Counted from the stretch's first letter, positions 10,230 to 43,083 are shown. The stretch: DNA of 64,000 nt from Patiria miniata (GCF_015706575.1 NW_024037074.1:19147334-19211333), one strand, 5' to 3'. The notes: generated by a model from the letters alone, not told the origin. Numbers and translations: made by a program.

Positions 10230-12182
10230 TTATGACTTAACAACCTGACACCTAAACTACATGGTACATGTACATGTATCTGTTCATGATGTTCTTCACT
10301 CGTTTGCATTCCTTTTTTTCATCAACTTTTTTTTTTACCCTCAACCTAAATCAATGGGGATTGGTTATTAGCCACAGCTAACCACTCTAATAATGTTGCC
10401 TTTCTTTCCATTCAATGCCGGCAGTCTGTTCCTTGTCACGTTAACACCTATAATCCATACAGCATTTGTAAATAATCAAGGATCCACATATGCCACCCAG
10501 GGCATGGCGTAACCTAATACAGCCTGGGATTTATTTACTACTTGGAGTGCCTCAATCATGACGGCTTTTACTCATGACCTGTGCAACCAAAAAAAAAGGG
10601 GACCTTCAATGACTTCAAGACTTGCGAAATAACAACTTGTAGACCACAATCCCTGAGAGAAATACCGGTACAGTGTGTAATTGCAGCAGGGTACTAGTGT
10701 TGTACTACAAAAATAACATGTGGTTGAGAAATCGATGAGTACCATAAATGTACATAACATGTACCAGTATGGAGTGGTATAATGATTATTATCCCTCGAA
10801 ACATACATTCTGTGCCAAGTAGTCTTTTCAGTCAACATCAAACAAGTGACCATTTTCAACATTTAAGAAATCTCAGACTACATAAAGCAGGACTGACTGG
10901 CTGTGACTGTTTATATAACTCGACACAGTTTTGCTTTGTGCCAACAACCTGTCTGCTTTGTCTATTCATGGTCTGTTGACCCAGTTTGACTAGTCACAGT
11001 GCTTGTTTGATATGATCTGACTGCGGGTGACTAGCCTGTGTTAGAAGTATATAGCAGAGGAAGTGGCTGGAAATTTTGACTGTCTGTGACTGTTTAAATA
11101 GCAGGAGGGTTAAATAATTGATTGAACTGATATTGCACTCACTCCAGGACCAGCCTGTTCGCGGTCACATTACATTAAAATTCCTAATTAAAAATGATAA
11201 AAGTATAACTTAGCATAACGATGTTGACTTCTGACTGTAATTAGTTTACTTAAATTAGAACCCTTTGGATAATGTGCATTAATAATAAAGTACAAATAAA
11301 AAGGGTTATTCTGTGTCAATTCAACACGATATTTCACCCGACCCCTAACAGAGTTAAACTATATTTGGTGTGATGATTGGCCTGTATGAGAAGCCCCCAG
11401 AACTGAAATCTTTTGTGATTTGGCTCGTAAGTTTTTGAGATACGGGTCAACAGACTTTTGACTAATTAGCATGACCTCCAACTTTAAAAACTTGTATACA
11501 TGTAGATCTCCAAAACTATAGCACCTACAAAGCCAAGTTGTACATCATATTAAAGCTCTTTGAAAGGCCTCCATTTCATAAAATAAAACCAAAATTGTAG
11601 CATGGAGCACAGAGAAAATGCGTACCAAAATGACATTTGACCTTGGATTACAAAAATAAATACGCTTCAAATTCATCATTCATTTTTTTCCCCCTGGATG
11701 TTAGCATGATGTAAGAAACAATCTTGGAAAATGTTGTGATGGGCGCTCTTAAAGTTTTTTAATTATGATTTATTTTAGATAGCATGTCTGAGTGCAAACA
11801 GTCCCGTTTTTGTCTGAGTTGATTAAAAAAAACTGGTTGTGGGGAAAATATTTTGGATTTTTAGGTCAAACTCATAATTTTGCAAAGTTTGTCAAATGTA
11901 TACCACCAATTACTGAAAGATTTAGGACACAAGTCCTGAAATAATCTCCATTGTTTTCTCTAGACCTCCATGATAAAATCAAATTTCTCAGAATTTGATT
12001 GATTGAATCAAGTGAGCCAATTAATGAGCCAGATGACTTACCCACATGGTATGTGGGAGTTATCCCCAGGCCTGGCCTGGTGGGAGTAAGCTCCCTCTCG
12101 CTGTCTCATTTGTAAAACAGATGGTGGAGTTGGGAGGAGATAAGCTGGTTGTTCAAGGTGGAGTACCTCTTCCACGTTTCTA
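10230..12182. other. non-coding, no gene seen
   Basis: No exon recognised. The block 11330-11650 (GGGTCAACAGACTTTTGACT..., CTCCAAAACTATAGCACCTA) reads like an interspersed repeat, but no second copy is in the window. Confidence 0.3.
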
Positions 12183-12584
12183 TTAACCCTAACTGCCCTG
12201 AATCCTTCAAAATCCTCTTTGCCAATGCCAAAGTGGAGGAATTGGGAGAAATGAGGTTACATTGCAACACTGATTTCCTAGGATGCACTTTGTCAAGGTC
12301 TTTGGCCGGACCTTGTGTTGTTTTTGCTCAGCCATGCATAAATATAGGCCTGGAATGATTGAAATCCTCAGTACTGCTCCAGGATGTCACTGGCCAAGCC
12401 TCAACATATTGACAGTCACTGCCGCATGATTTTGCAGGATTCAGGCAGTGGTCACCCATCCACGATTCATATTCAAGAAATAATGGAGGAATTTGCAGGA
12501 TTGAGGCTATATGCTATTTTTCCATGAGGCCAATTGGAGGATTTTGCAGGATCCTAGCAAAAAGGCCTATGGAGTTAGGGTTAA
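12183..12584 (+). mobile_element. telomere-like-ended MITE, family D copy 1
   Basis: Begins TTAACCCTAACTGCC and ends GGAGTTAGGGTTAA. The interior repeats the phrase TTTGCAGGATTGAGGC and its variants several times. Other copies: 15200 (reverse), 21931 and 22934. No coding capacity is seen. Confidence 0.7.
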
Positions 12585-14090
12585 TATCTTCAGCAAGATT
12601 TAATCAACTTGCAGAATTAATTCGTTTTGTTCACCAAACTTTCAGTCATTTGTAACAAGAGTAGCATGGTAATTTTTCCTTAGAATCGGAGTGGAAATTT
12701 GGAGGTTGTGTCTTTTGCCGTGGAATTGCCCCTACTGGTTGTTTCTGAGCAACTTCATGCGAAAACTTGACTGTTTGAAAGTTGAAACGACGCCAAGTCT
12801 CGTCAATGGAAAATTACACGTACTAGAAGTTGGCCTGTCTGATTTCAAACGGGAACTCCAAAGAGTACAGAGAAAAAGTGTCACTTTTGCTTAAAATGTA
12901 CATGATCTGTAAAGTTAGGCTAAATAATAAAGTGTCTTGTACATATGTATACAAATGTGAATGTACATTTAGGACTGACTTTGTTGGCAGTGTGTAAATG
13001 GTATGATGCACATGATGTATCATCAAAGAGCCCACACTTGCCTCTCATGAGGTGGTCATACCGCCCTCTATCGTTCTTCTACGAGGCGAACTGAAAACCA
13101 TGGACCTTACACTCCTGCACTTGACCCTTTATCTCGTTTTTTTTTTTGGATTGGACTTCACTTTGTTATCTCTGTACAGTCTGCACATGGCACAAGTAAT
13201 TAACAATGTAAGAGCCACCAGGACACCTAATGATGAGGTTGTTGACTTATTACTCTGGGACCCTGATCTTTCCCGAATGAAAAAAGCACATGAGTTTTTC
13301 AAAAAAATAACTTAATCAATGACATCTGTTTGATCATGGTTTTGATTCATAGGCTTTGTTACATGTAAGTGGGGGTCTGTGGTTGGTGTGTTTTGGAGTA
13401 CCTTGAGAAAGTGAAACTGTGGACAGCCTATCCATTGCCACATCTTTCTTGGAATCCATCTTGGCTGTGGTCACTGACCCTACTAATGACTTCTTGTGGT
13501 CGGCCCATTAAAAAAATAAGCTGGATTTTCTTGCGAAAACACAAAGGGATGGGCAATTCCAGTGTAGTGGAAGGAAGCCTAAAGTCAGTGACAGAGCCAA
13601 TTTATCATGACATCTACACTACTGGTTGAGAGAAACAATCCCAAACTCCTAGTCTGTAATCTCCTTGACCATTACTAGAGGACGAATGTATAAAATTTGA
13701 AAAATACATTTTCAGGTTTATTCACTGAGCTCTACATGTATGATGTAAAAGATTTTTCATGGACTTTGTGCTGGAATTGCGCCCGTGTGTGTGGAGCTAT
13801 AAACATCCCCCATTTTGGTGGATTTTGGTGGACTTGGTCCTGTTGGCCTGGTTTGACTAAATACTGATGGAGTATGATGGACTTGGGTCTGGAGGCCTAA
13901 AGCAAAGCATGCATTGGAAGCAGTGTGATTGATGGATTTTGGCGGACTTGGTCCAGTACTTATTAAAAGACAACTTTAGGGTTAGTCTTCAAAGATATTA
14001 AATGAAAATCTGACAAGGCAAATGAGGGAAACCATTCAAATATTTAATACAATTGTTTTTGTTCACTGTATGGAAGTCACTTTGCAAGTT
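12585..14090. other. non-coding, no gene seen
   Basis: Two open frames (13052-13315, 13369-13629) lack recognisable domains or splice context. A short phrase GGATTTTGGTGGACTTGGTC recurs near 13812 and 13934. Confidence 0.3.
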
Positions 14091-14429
14091 AGGCCCCCCC
14101 CCCCACAAGTCTTCGGTTTCTGGTATGGAGCTTGGCCCAAAAGTGGTGTGGCGACGCACTTTTTTAAAAACTTTTTTCTTCTTCAAATGTCGGCTGATGA
14201 CTGCAAATGGTGCCTGACTAAATTCAGCGCAAAATATATGGGAGCCAAGAGAGGCCACATAAAGCTTACACTTGATCGTTACCCCTTCTAAAAACATGTT
14301 AGAATTGTGCACCAGCAGGATTCCAAACGAACCAGTGAGTTTGGCAGTTTTGAGACATCATCTTACATTGAAAAAAAAAAAAGTTTAATTTTGCCGAGGC
14401 GCATGGCTACGGCGACATGCACACCAGGT
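14091..14429 (+). mobile_element. GGCC-ended MITE, family C copy 2 (3'-truncated)
   Basis: Starts AGGCCCCCCC...AAGTCTTCGGTTTC and follows copy 1 through GCGCATGGCTACGGCGACATG, but the right inverted end is missing. Confidence 0.65.
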
Positions 14430-15199
14430 GGTCTTAACTCTTTTCAAAGCAAAGAAAGAAGACAAAGTTGTGTGAAAAAAAGCCCAAACCATCAAATTCT
14501 CTTTATTGGGTTTACATATAAAAATTAAATTATTCTGGAGGAATTAACAGAATATTTCAAACTGAAGAAACAGTGTTAGAGCGCCTTCTCCTTTGATTCT
14601 GCTTCCACCTGTCCCCCCCCCCCCTCCCACCGACTAAAAATTAAAATAACAGCCAGATAAGATTTGTGCAACTGAATTGCCAAATGTTGATAACCCTCGG
14701 CTGATAGAGCGATAACCTTCACAAAACCTGCAGAAATTCTGTGTGTCTGGTTTTCAGTAGTGGAAGCTAACTTGAACCTTGATCCCTTGCGAGATTGTCA
14801 AAATGTGCTCCAGTTTTTCAGACCTTGCCCTTGCCTGAAAGACGGTGAAGAGTGACTTTGATTTAGATCAAAGTGGTAGTAAAACTAATGTTTTTGTTAT
14901 GTTTTTTTAGGTTAAGAATAAAGAGTCACGTAAGCTGTGAATTAAAAGCTCACAATGAACGAGTCTCAATAGACCATTATCGTGCTGCCACCATTTCAGT
15001 CATGTTCCCCGTATCCAATTACAGTACTGAATGATAATGTTGTTTGTGCAAAAAAGAACCAGACTAATTTTCCTTCCAGCCTCCCTTTGGTTACGTTGAT
15101 TTGAATGGGAAAAAAATATCAAGACGGCCGCAACATGATAATGGTCTATTTCTGGTATCTCTTTAGTCTTGAGAAAATAACCTGCTATAGAATTTCCTA

Positions 15200-15572
15200 T
15201 ACTCTAACCCGAATTCCCTAGGCATTTTTGCTAGGATGCAACTTCAATCCTGCAAAATCCTCCAACTGCCTCCATGTAAAAATAGCAAACAGCCTCAATC
15301 CTGCAAAATCCTCCGTTATTTCTTGAATGTGGTCCTTGGAGGGCTGACCACTGCCTCAATCCTGCAAAATTCTCCAGCACTGAATCACTGCCAATACGTT
15401 GAAGCAGAGCCAGAGACATCCTGGAGCAGTGAAGAGGATTTCAAGTATAATCTAGGCCCACAATCTTGAAACAGTGCATCCTCCAAAATCAGCCACACAT
15501 TTTTGCCATATAGCCTCAATCCTGCAAAATCCTCCATTTTGCAAAGAGGATTTTGGGAAGGTTAGGGTTTAA
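15200..15572 (-). mobile_element. telomere-like-ended MITE, family D copy 2
   Basis: Reverse orientation: CTCTAACCC at the left, GGTTAGGGTTTAA at the right, with four CCTCAATCCTGCAAAATCC blocks between. Confidence 0.65.
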
Positions 15573-15856
15573 TGGCTTCTTTGAGAACTATTTTTACTAA
15601 AAATCAATTTTAAAGGTACCTTTTAGTCACTTTTTTGGTGCTAACCCTTCCCAAATCAAAAATTTAATACAACAAACAGAAGCACAAAAGACTCAACAAT
15701 AAATTCTCAGGTATTCAGCAGTGTTCCTAAATCATTTGGTGTTTTATTTTCTCAATTATTTTCTATTTTTGTAAACCTTTAGTCCACAATGAATTTTCAC
15801 TTGAGGTTCTCACCTTTGACAATTCTTGACTTTTATCTTACAATTTATCTTACAAC

Positions 15857-16046
15857 CCTTCAAAATCCTACTGCATGTTTTGTTTGATTCTGTTGGAGTG
15901 AGTACTGCACTATTATTCTTTACATGGGGTTAGGCATACCACCATAATCAGAGTTTAGCAGTTTGGTGTTGAGTTACCATAAATGGTGCTGGATTTTGCA
16001 AGAGTGAGAAAGGTTCCTAGTAAATCACTCAAAAGGGGTAAGGGTT
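15857..16046 (+). mobile_element. short CCTTCAAAATCC element, family E copy 1
   Basis: About 190 bp matching 40523-40742, sharing CTGCATGTTTTGTT, GTTGGAGTGAGTACTGCACT and GATTTTGCAAGAGTGAGAAAGGT and ending GGGTAAGGGTTAA. The termini resemble family D. Confidence 0.55.
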
Positions 16047-16197
16047 AATGCACCTTCTGATGACAATTTCTTGATTAAAGTTCGTCGTAGGCGTGTGATT
16101 TCAGAAAAAAATTCTGACAGTGACAGGCTGACAGCTCTTCAGAAACTGCAAAATCTAACATCAGACTCCTCTTGAAATCTTGGTGTCATTCTTTCAG

Positions 16198-35079
<18,882 letters not shown>

Positions 35080-36920
35080 GAGTTCCAAGCGTGGAGTGAA
35101 CCACCACAAATACCCCCATCAACGGTGCAAAAGACGGGTGTTCTGATGTTGCAGGATACTTGACAACTTTTTTCAGTATATCGTGCCAGCATTGGTCTTG
35201 TATCAGTATTCATGCAGAATCAGTGTGCTGTTTATGTATTCAGTATAACGGCCTCTCGGGCCAAACACATTTGGCGATGGCATTCTAGGCCTCTATTAAC
35301 TCTAACCATACAGCTAGGCTCTAACAGTCCTGGATCCTGCAGTTGTTATAACCGCTAGTCATTAAGGGTTAAAGAGCTCAAGATTAGTTTTATTGCTCTG
35401 ATCTTTTCCCTGCTTGGACAATGTGCCCCAGCGCTTGTTTGCAAAATTAGCGCAGTGCGCGTATTTTACTTCAGTTCTTATCTTATTACCCTAACCCTCC
35501 AGGGTATCTTGGCTAGAAACCCTGCCAAAGACAGCATTATGCGACACTTGTCTAAATGACAAGCCTGCCCAGTGTAGCAAGATCCATCAGGTAAAAAGTC
35601 TCAAGACCAACTTGCCTCAGAGTTGGTGGTTACGGAATGTAGCAGGATACAGCTGTGGCATTGTTCAATGGGATTAGCTCTCAGTGTCTCAGAAGCAGCT
35701 GTTTATGCACTGGTGTTGGTAGCTGAACCCATCAAAGTGCACCAGACTTTTCCACCTGATGCACTGTGTTGCGTCTGGCAGGGTTAGGGTTACGACTTTG
35801 CAAGTCTCAAAAAATTCTAATATCTGAAGAAGAAAAATTTGATGTTAGAAAGACTACTTAATAGTAAAACTTGAGATGCAACTATCACTGCATTAGTGCT
35901 CTGAATTCATGAAAAATATACTAATTTATCTCTGGAAAACAGGTTGGTTAAAAATGAATTCAAGGAATAGTGAACAAGATTTCATTTTGTAAAAATATTG
36001 TACAGCTGTGAACCATCTCTCAGGGAAACATACGTGTTGACATTTACTTGAAACAACTTCATACTTGCTATATACTCAACCAATTAAACAAAAATTTCAA
36101 CAAAAAATACTATCCCACCAGTGTACATGTACCTTGTAATTTGATTTAAGATCTATGCAAAGTTGATTCCATCGTGAAAGTCTTCTTCAGTTGAGATAAA
36201 TTCATCTATTTAAATTTTTTTTTTTTTTTTACATTTTTTAAACATTTTTACATTTTTATAATTTAACAGATCGCTGTTAAGTAAGATGCTTAAAATTGAA
36301 GGAATTTGATTCATTGTTCAGGATACATTTTCTGGACATCAAAATCATTAATTAAATTTGCTGAGAAATGCCTTGTTTTTAAAACAGTTACATTTAAAAA
36401 AACTGTTCAGCTGAAAGCAGCTCATTTGTAAATAAAAGAGCTGATTTAAATAGAACTGTCTTTTACTTAAATATAAAAATAGAATATTTCTAAGATATTG
36501 CAGTCTTCCCCACCTTTAAGTATTATATTGAAACTATGCAGAATTATTAACTTTTCAAAATGTAACAGTACTTAATGTTACAAAGTACGTCAAGGTCACT
36601 TCATAAATATTACGTAAATATTTAATATGAAAAAAAATCTCAATTATAATATAAGTGCCTTATCAATTGGAATGAAAACAAGTCGCTTGGACTTATTACT
36701 GACAAGTATTTTAAAAATCTGATCAGGTTACATAAAGATTGACTATTTTTGCACTTGCATTATGTTGATAAAAAGAGTAATTTTTCAAACCTATGTACAT
36801 ATTCCTCCTTAGACAATTAACACAACTCTAAAATCGATCATTTATACCTTGAAGCTGCCTTGGAAAAAAAATTGAAAATCAAAAATTGAAACATCAATAA
36901 AATGATGTGTTTATGTATTC
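35080..36920 (+). other. gli: probable gli 3' untranslated region
   Basis: Strongly AT-rich sequence follows the stop. AATAAA occurs at 36431-36436 and 36896-36901, and another at 39701-39706; which is used cannot be decided. A repeat with CCCTAACC ends sits inside (35485-35795). Confidence 0.4.
35485..35795. mobile_element. MITE with CCCTAACC ends, family F
   Basis: TTACCCTAACCCTCCAGGGT at the left and CAGGGTTAGGGTTACG at the right are inverse. Interior GGTATCTTGGCTAGAAACCC is partly echoed at 29385-29420 (GGCAGGGTTTCTAGCCAAAA). Confidence 0.5.
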
Positions 36921-38692
36921 AGCTAGATTTGTAATGCTGTAGACTTTCTGCTAAAGCGCAGCAACGGAAATTGTTGTACTAGAGAGCCTGAACTTACGAA
37001 CTATGAATTTGTTTACAGTATGAAAACTGTTCAAGGCAGAAATATCTAAACAGCATTTAAATACTATAAATGCGTTATCTGTTAGTTGTGTATTTAAGCT
37101 TACCTACGGGGAGGGGCAGTGTTGCTTAGGACAAGTTTTTCAAGTAAGCTAAAATGCATCCTTATAAAGCAGAAATGTTCACACTATTTTGTGAATTGAA
37201 AATAGAAAGGCTGAACAATCAAACAAAAACAAAAATTTAGTAAAAAAGCTTTAAAAATTGATGCTCTGACAAATTTTAAAAAAATGCTTCTTTGCTTGAA
37301 TGCTTCATGATCACCAATCTTCATATCAGCAACTTTTGCAAGTTCAAAGTTTTGATTAAAAAAAACGATATCTTAAATGCATTACAAAACTGCTGAAATG
37401 TTGTTCCCTATAAAGAAGCATAACACTTTTTTTACCAGTTGAAGACTATATATATGACAGTGTGCTGCTATTTTTAAACCAATTTATAAATTCCCGTGTC
37501 GAAGATTATCCTTTCTAAACAAAAAAAGTCCATTTGTTATCGTGCTATTAAAGGTGCACCGAAAATACTATGCAATGGAAACGAGGCTGAAGAGTTTATA
37601 TAAATAGTTTTTATAGTACAAAATTTATCAAACTAACAAAAACTTATATTAACAACTTGTACATAAATAATATGGTACTTTAATTGACGGTACTGTTTTC
37701 CATAAGAGAGTGTGCTCATTAATTAGATATAGATTTTCAGAGAATTTCTTTGCATTCTTCTTACTGTTTTTTAGAAATCATCTATGGAATATTTAATACT
37801 TTCAAAACCATTTTGTGCGGATATAGTTGTTTCCATTTTGGATTCAAAATGACTGGTTACTTTTCCTTCTGTAGTAAAGCCTGCTGGAAAATCTTGGACT
37901 TTGTTAGAACAAAGGGAAATTATAACAACAAAAGAACGAGGATAATTTTCTGTGGAGTGTTGAGGAGGAATTGGAAGTGCCTATTGGTATTTGGCCGTGT
38001 CTAATTTTTGTTTTTAATGGCCAACACTGTTTTTTAGCATTTTCTGCTAGGCCTGGTTTTGAAAAGATATGGTACGTTTCCCAACTTATCGTTTCTCTAA
38101 AAAAAACAGTTTTGAGTGTTTTAAACAACTTTCAGGTAAGTGAGAAGAAAATCGAAAAATAGATTCAAAAATCCGAAATAGTGTCTCTAAGGCCTTCACA
38201 ATACAATTAAGGTTAACAGGAATTTCAAAGCAAACGCCGATTATTTTTTTTTTTCAATTGGAATTGAAATCTACTTGTTACATTTTGTTTTAGACTAAAG
38301 TCCCTATAACATCACTGAAAACAATTTTCCTCAAAAAATGTCATTGACACTTTGTCAGTTGGTGTGGTGTGAAAGTTTGACTCTATTGAAATACGGACTG
38401 ATTGAACATGATTTAGACAGTGACAGGTCACGTGTGGGGGTAAGTGTCCATATAGGGCAAAAGAGACCATATTTTCATAGGAGTCCAAATTTTGTATGGC
38501 ACCGGCATTTCATGGCTGATCATGTAACCCAATCAGAATCATTTTTAGATGGCGGAGTGAAGTAAACCAGTTTGTAACAGGACTTTCTATAGGCTGGAAT
38601 ATTTGTTTTCCCTCTGGAGAAGTGGAAGTAACAACTGTATAAGTTTTATGCGTTGCATGTGAGAAATATTGAGTGGACAAGGGGACGATTCC
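36921..38692. other. AT-rich, no gene seen
   Basis: Long A/T runs and few repeats; no exon supported. It may be further gli 3' sequence. Confidence 0.3.
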
Positions 38693-39198
38693 TAAAAGTA
38701 ATATACAACATTTGCTTTTGCTGTAATTTTCAGAAATGGATGGATTTGGGGGTAAGTATTTTTATAGAAAATATTGTCACACTGACCTGTTTATAGTTTC
38801 TTGTTCATAGATGTTGGACAAAAACAAGAAAAAAATGCTGTTTATATAGTCAGGTTCCCTGACCCTACTTCAGATGAAACAGAGCAATTTATGAACGTTG
38901 GGGAAATGTCAGGTCAGGGAACCAGACTAGCAGCTTGCACCCGTTCAAAATGTGGACAACTAAATTTGGTAATGGGGGCAGTATTTGAAAAAACGTCAGT
39001 TTATTTCCAACGCTGGTCGGCTGACCATCGTTGGAAATTGATACAAAATTCCATTTTGCTTGAAAATGACAGCACACCAGGTGCCGTGATTTCACAGGAT
39101 GCTTGAGACAATTATTCACTTACAGTCAAGTAAGGTATTTCATTATAATTTGGTAGTTTTGTTTTTTGATGTTTGCAAATGTCGTATATTACCTTTAA
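38693..39198 (-). mobile_element. TTAA-type MITE, family A copy 4 (diverged, reverse)
   Basis: Reverse orientation. It keeps ATACAACATTTGCTTTTGCT, the CCAACGCTGGTCGGCTGACC palindrome and the GGTTCCCTGAC / GTCAGGGAACC pair, with many changes elsewhere. It is an older copy. Confidence 0.7.
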
Positions 39199-39928
39199 AT
39201 AGTCGGGAAGTTACTGTTCAAAATCATTCTATGCAATTGGTTTAAATCAGTCGCATAGTAATGTTGAAAATAGTACAATCTTAATTGTTTTTAATTGCCT
39301 GGATTTTTTTGAATATCCGTCCAATCAATTGTATTGTACTTTTTGGCATATTGTAGTCATGACAATTTATTGCACTGAGTTTTAATAGGCATGGATTATT
39401 TGACCAAACATTTTGTCTATTCGACGATGAAATTTTGTATATATATACATACATTACTGCTTAACTATGCATGGCCAAAGAAATGTGTAAGAAAAATATT
39501 ACGAAACCTTTGTTTCCTTTTTCTGTTAATTTTTTTTATAATGTTAAGTTTTTGTTTTTATCATAGAATCATGTAGATGAAGAAATCAGTTAATCTCGTA
39601 TTAATAGTGTAGGTTTTTTTCTTGCCATAATGGAGATGCATACATGTACGTCAGACACTGTATGTGGGAGTTATTTTCAGTGAGAATTTAACAGCAATAT
39701 AATAAACGAATATTGCATATTTTTGAAATCTGGATAGGTTTTTAATTTTTGTTGTTTTGAGTGTTATGCCTTCCTAGACATCTATGGTAAGAGGTTTTGT
39801 TTCAGTTATTCGACAAGATGGAATGAATTTTAAGTATGGTTTCGCAAAAGACAAAGGGCCCCCCAAAAATAGTAATGACACATTGGCGTGTGCCCTGTCA
39901 AGGAACCAAACGTGTAGCAACAGGAGGT

Positions 39929-39941
39929 GTTGCCTAGCAAC
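39929..39941. promoter_or_regulatory. X-box (RFX-type) sequence match
   Basis: GTTGCC-T-AGCAAC fits the RFX X-box consensus GTNRCC-N(0-3)-RGYAAC. It lies between gli and FAIM, far from either start, so a role is doubtful. Confidence 0.25.
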
Positions 39942-40522
39942 CATTCAATGAACAAATTTATGCTGTTTTCCCCCGGGAATCGATATTATCAAAAAAGCCA
40001 TTAGATAATGGACCTGTTGTACATGTATGTGATTGTGTGAGTGGCTTGTCCTTTTACAGCTGCTTGTACCGTGAAAAAAATTGTTCCCTTGTATTTTTCT
40101 CTGAATGAATTCCAATCGCGCAATTAAAACATCCTTTTTGAAAATTGTATACAGCGGTATTGCAGGAAAAATCTAAAGCAATTTTTACGCGCCAGCTGTA
40201 ATTTTGCCATACTATAAAAGTGATATATCCCATGACAAAAAAACCCAAAAATTAAAAACAAACCGTTTCAGTCATTGGCTAGAAATTAATGTTCACAACA
40301 TACAATCGTAAATTCTGCTTGCATAAATTCCAAATGTTCAACTCAATATCCATCCTGTTTTATTGTACATGTCCATGTCGTCATAAATTAAAATCACTTG
40401 GTAAAAATAATACAGTATAAAAACATCTTTGCAAGAAACACAACTGTTCAGCTTTGATGAATGAGCATTTTAGATCACACGCTGAATACGGATCCGTGAT
40501 TAACCAAAACTTTACTTTCATT

Positions 40523-40742
40523 GTAACCCTAACCACCCCTTACCCTTCAAAATCCAACTGCATGTTTTGTTGGAATCTGTTGGAGTGAGTACTGCACTAG
40601 TAAACTGATTATGCTTAACAAGGGGTAAGGCATACCAACATAACCAGAGTCCAACAGTTTGGGTGTAGGGTTTACCATGGTGTTGGATTTTGCAAGAGTG
40701 AGAAAGGTTCCCAGTAACTCACTCAAGGGGTTTGGGTCAATG
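40523..40742 (+). mobile_element. short CCTTCAAAATCC element, family E copy 2
   Basis: GTAACCCTAACCACCCC at the left; CTGCATGTTTTGTTGGAATC, GTGAGTACTGCACTAG and TTGCAAGAGTGAGAAAGGT shared with 15857-16046. Confidence 0.6.
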
Positions 40743-41226
40743 TCATAAATACATAAAACAAAAAATATCAGCCACAGCAACAATGCAAATGCTTTAGTGA
40801 ATAACACAGTAAATTGTTAACAATAACATTGCTCTGTTTTTATTCCTTTTAACCCCAAAATCATTTTGTTTGGGTTTGCATATTCAATTGAATATTAATA
40901 TTAACCCAGCACATTTTTTTTCTTGGTTTTTCTGCAGTCTGCCCTATTTCAACACAGTGCAATAAATCAAATGTCGTATTCTTTACTAAGCAACAAATAA
41001 AGGAAAACATTGCATCTCAAGGTGCTTGATTTTTAATTGTCAATAAAAGTATGAAAAGTATTCCCCCCCCCCCCCGCCTTTTTTTAAATGTACGTGCAAG
41101 TGCAGGATATTAAAGTAAATATAAAAAAGTGAGAACATGTACACAATATTTTCAGGGCAATGTTACTGGATAAAATAAGAATACAAAACCAATAATTTTA
41201 CACTCAGAAAAAAAAAATCTGAGCTT

Positions 41227-41612
41227 TAGGCCAAAAAAAAAAAAGTCTCCGATTTCTGGTATGCGCGCGCGTCGCCGCAGCCATGCGCGTCGGCAAAATG
41301 AAAAAGTTTTTTTTTCAATACAAGATGATGTCTCAAAACCGCCAAACTCACTGGTTTGACTGGAATTCTGCTGCTGCACAATTTTAACGTGTTTTTAGAT
41401 GGGGTTATGATCAAGAATAAGCTTTATGTGGCCTCTCTGGACTCCCATATATTTGCACTAAGTTTAGTCGGGCACCATTTGCAGTCATCAGCCGACATTT
41501 GAAGCCAAAAAAAAAAAAAACAGGTAAAAAAAAAAAAAAAAAGCCGCGTCGCCGCACCACTTTTGGGGCAAGCTCCATACCAGAAACCGGAGACTTTTTT
41601 TTTTTGGCCTTA
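41227..41612 (-). mobile_element. GGCC-ended MITE, family C copy 3 (reverse)
   Basis: Both ends are intact: TTAGGCCAAAAAAAA...GTCTCCGATTTCTGG and CCGGAGAC...TTTTGGCCTTA. It matches copies 1 and 4 closely in inverse orientation. Confidence 0.8.
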
Positions 41613-42125
41613 TGATATAGCAAGCAAAGCAAAGTCATATGCAGCACATTTATTTAATACCACAAAAATATGAATCATAAACTATGTGCACTACTGGTAG
41701 TCTTTCAATGACTACAACATTAAGTTGAGAAAAAGGGGTGTATTTGCACAGAAATGACCTTAGTTTAAAAACAAGTTCGATCGGAAACATTTAGGAAGCT
41801 GCGGGCCAACAAATTCTTGTTCATGCATGAGTCACGTGATTGTGCCTTGTAATTTCTGGAAGTAGTGTTTTGAGTAAAATAAAATCAGGTTTTTGACCCC
41901 AGTGACCCCATGATGACCTTTGACCCCAGGTTGGTCATGTGACATGTTGGGGCTGGGCTACTGATACTTTTGACAAAGTTTGGTTGAAATTGGTTAAAGT
42001 ATGTATGAGCAATAGACAATGTCAACGTTTGTTACCAACTGATTTACTAACAGAGAGATATGATGATTTGTTGAACTGCTATCCCGCAGCTAAAAAAGGC
42101 ATTTAAGTGGCGAATTTGCATGCGC

Positions 42126-42143
42126 GGGGGGGGGGGGGGGGGG
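42126..42143 (+). repeat. 18-base G homopolymer
   Basis: Uninterrupted G run after TGCGC. Likely polymorphic and error-prone in sequencing. Confidence 0.9.
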
Positions 42144-42712
42144 TAAATTGTATATGTAAATGTACATCAACCAAAGACAAAATGCAAATTTTCCGACAGA
42201 AATCAAAGAATGAGTGTGAACAATTTTTAAATCAGTGATCAGAAACTGGAACAAAATTTGATCATTTCGTCTATAAGAATTAAAGATAGCATGATGTATT
42301 TATGAAAATTTGACTAAAAACTAACTGCAGAGCTACAACATAGTCAGTTTCTCACTTGATGATAAACATTTCTCTGTACTTTATATGCTTTTGTTCTTGG
42401 GCTAAAGCCTTGACTAAATATGGGCTTAGTCTAAGTTTTACGCATCGAATTTGCAAAAGAGTTAAACACATTCGCCGTGAACGTTGGCATCAAATTCGCT
42501 TGCATTGGCATTTGCATGACATATGAAGTGGCGTCATTACTGGGGCAAAAGATGAGAAGATTTATATGTATACTATATGTACAAGCAAATGTCCATGATT
42601 TGTTGTACCACAAGTATGAATGACAAAGGATAACGTGAACAATTTCTCGTCAAGCAAACTTGATGGTTCTAGTGGCCATACAATATAGACCCTGCAATAT
42701 GGGTCATTTTAT

Positions 42713-43083
42713 AAATGTTGGGTCCATCTTTTTCCTGTCCCTGTTTACATCTGACATCTATGATTGTATAATAATGATGCACTCCTTAATGCAGTCGTCC
42801 TCCGAGAGTGATTATGAATAGCAAACTACCTACCCAACAAATAAAAAATGGTTTGAAGTCGTTCTTAGTGGCAGTGGTGCGTGAATGGCAAATTAAGACA
42901 AGATAAGTTTGCGGTAGCACCATGTGAATAAATCTCTTTTGTGAGCATGTGTGGTTTTGAAACTTGTCTTGGTATCTTTTCCACCATGCAAACCTTCAAA
43001 TGTCAAATGTCAAATTACAAATTACTATGGTAACAGGGACAGGAAAAATGTCACACTTTGGCTCCTACATTTATTGAATAACC
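42713..43083. mobile_element. MITE with CCTGTCCC inverted ends, copy 1
   Basis: Left TATAAATGTTGGGTCCATCT then TTTTCCTGTCCC and ACATCTGACATCTATGATT; right GGGACAGGAAAAATGTCACA then CATTTATTGAAT, in inverse order. A second copy is at 45289-45597. Confidence 0.6.

Noticed and set aside
12183-12584. Interstitial telomere repeats
   Set aside because: Only one or two CCCTAA units are present, always at the ends of a repeated element, so they are terminal repeats of a MITE.
13052-13629. Open frames of 87 and 86 codons
   Set aside because: No domains, no paired splice sites, codon use like the surrounding DNA.
41411-41647. Phe-rich frame
   Set aside because: Produced by poly-A/T runs of the family C MITE.
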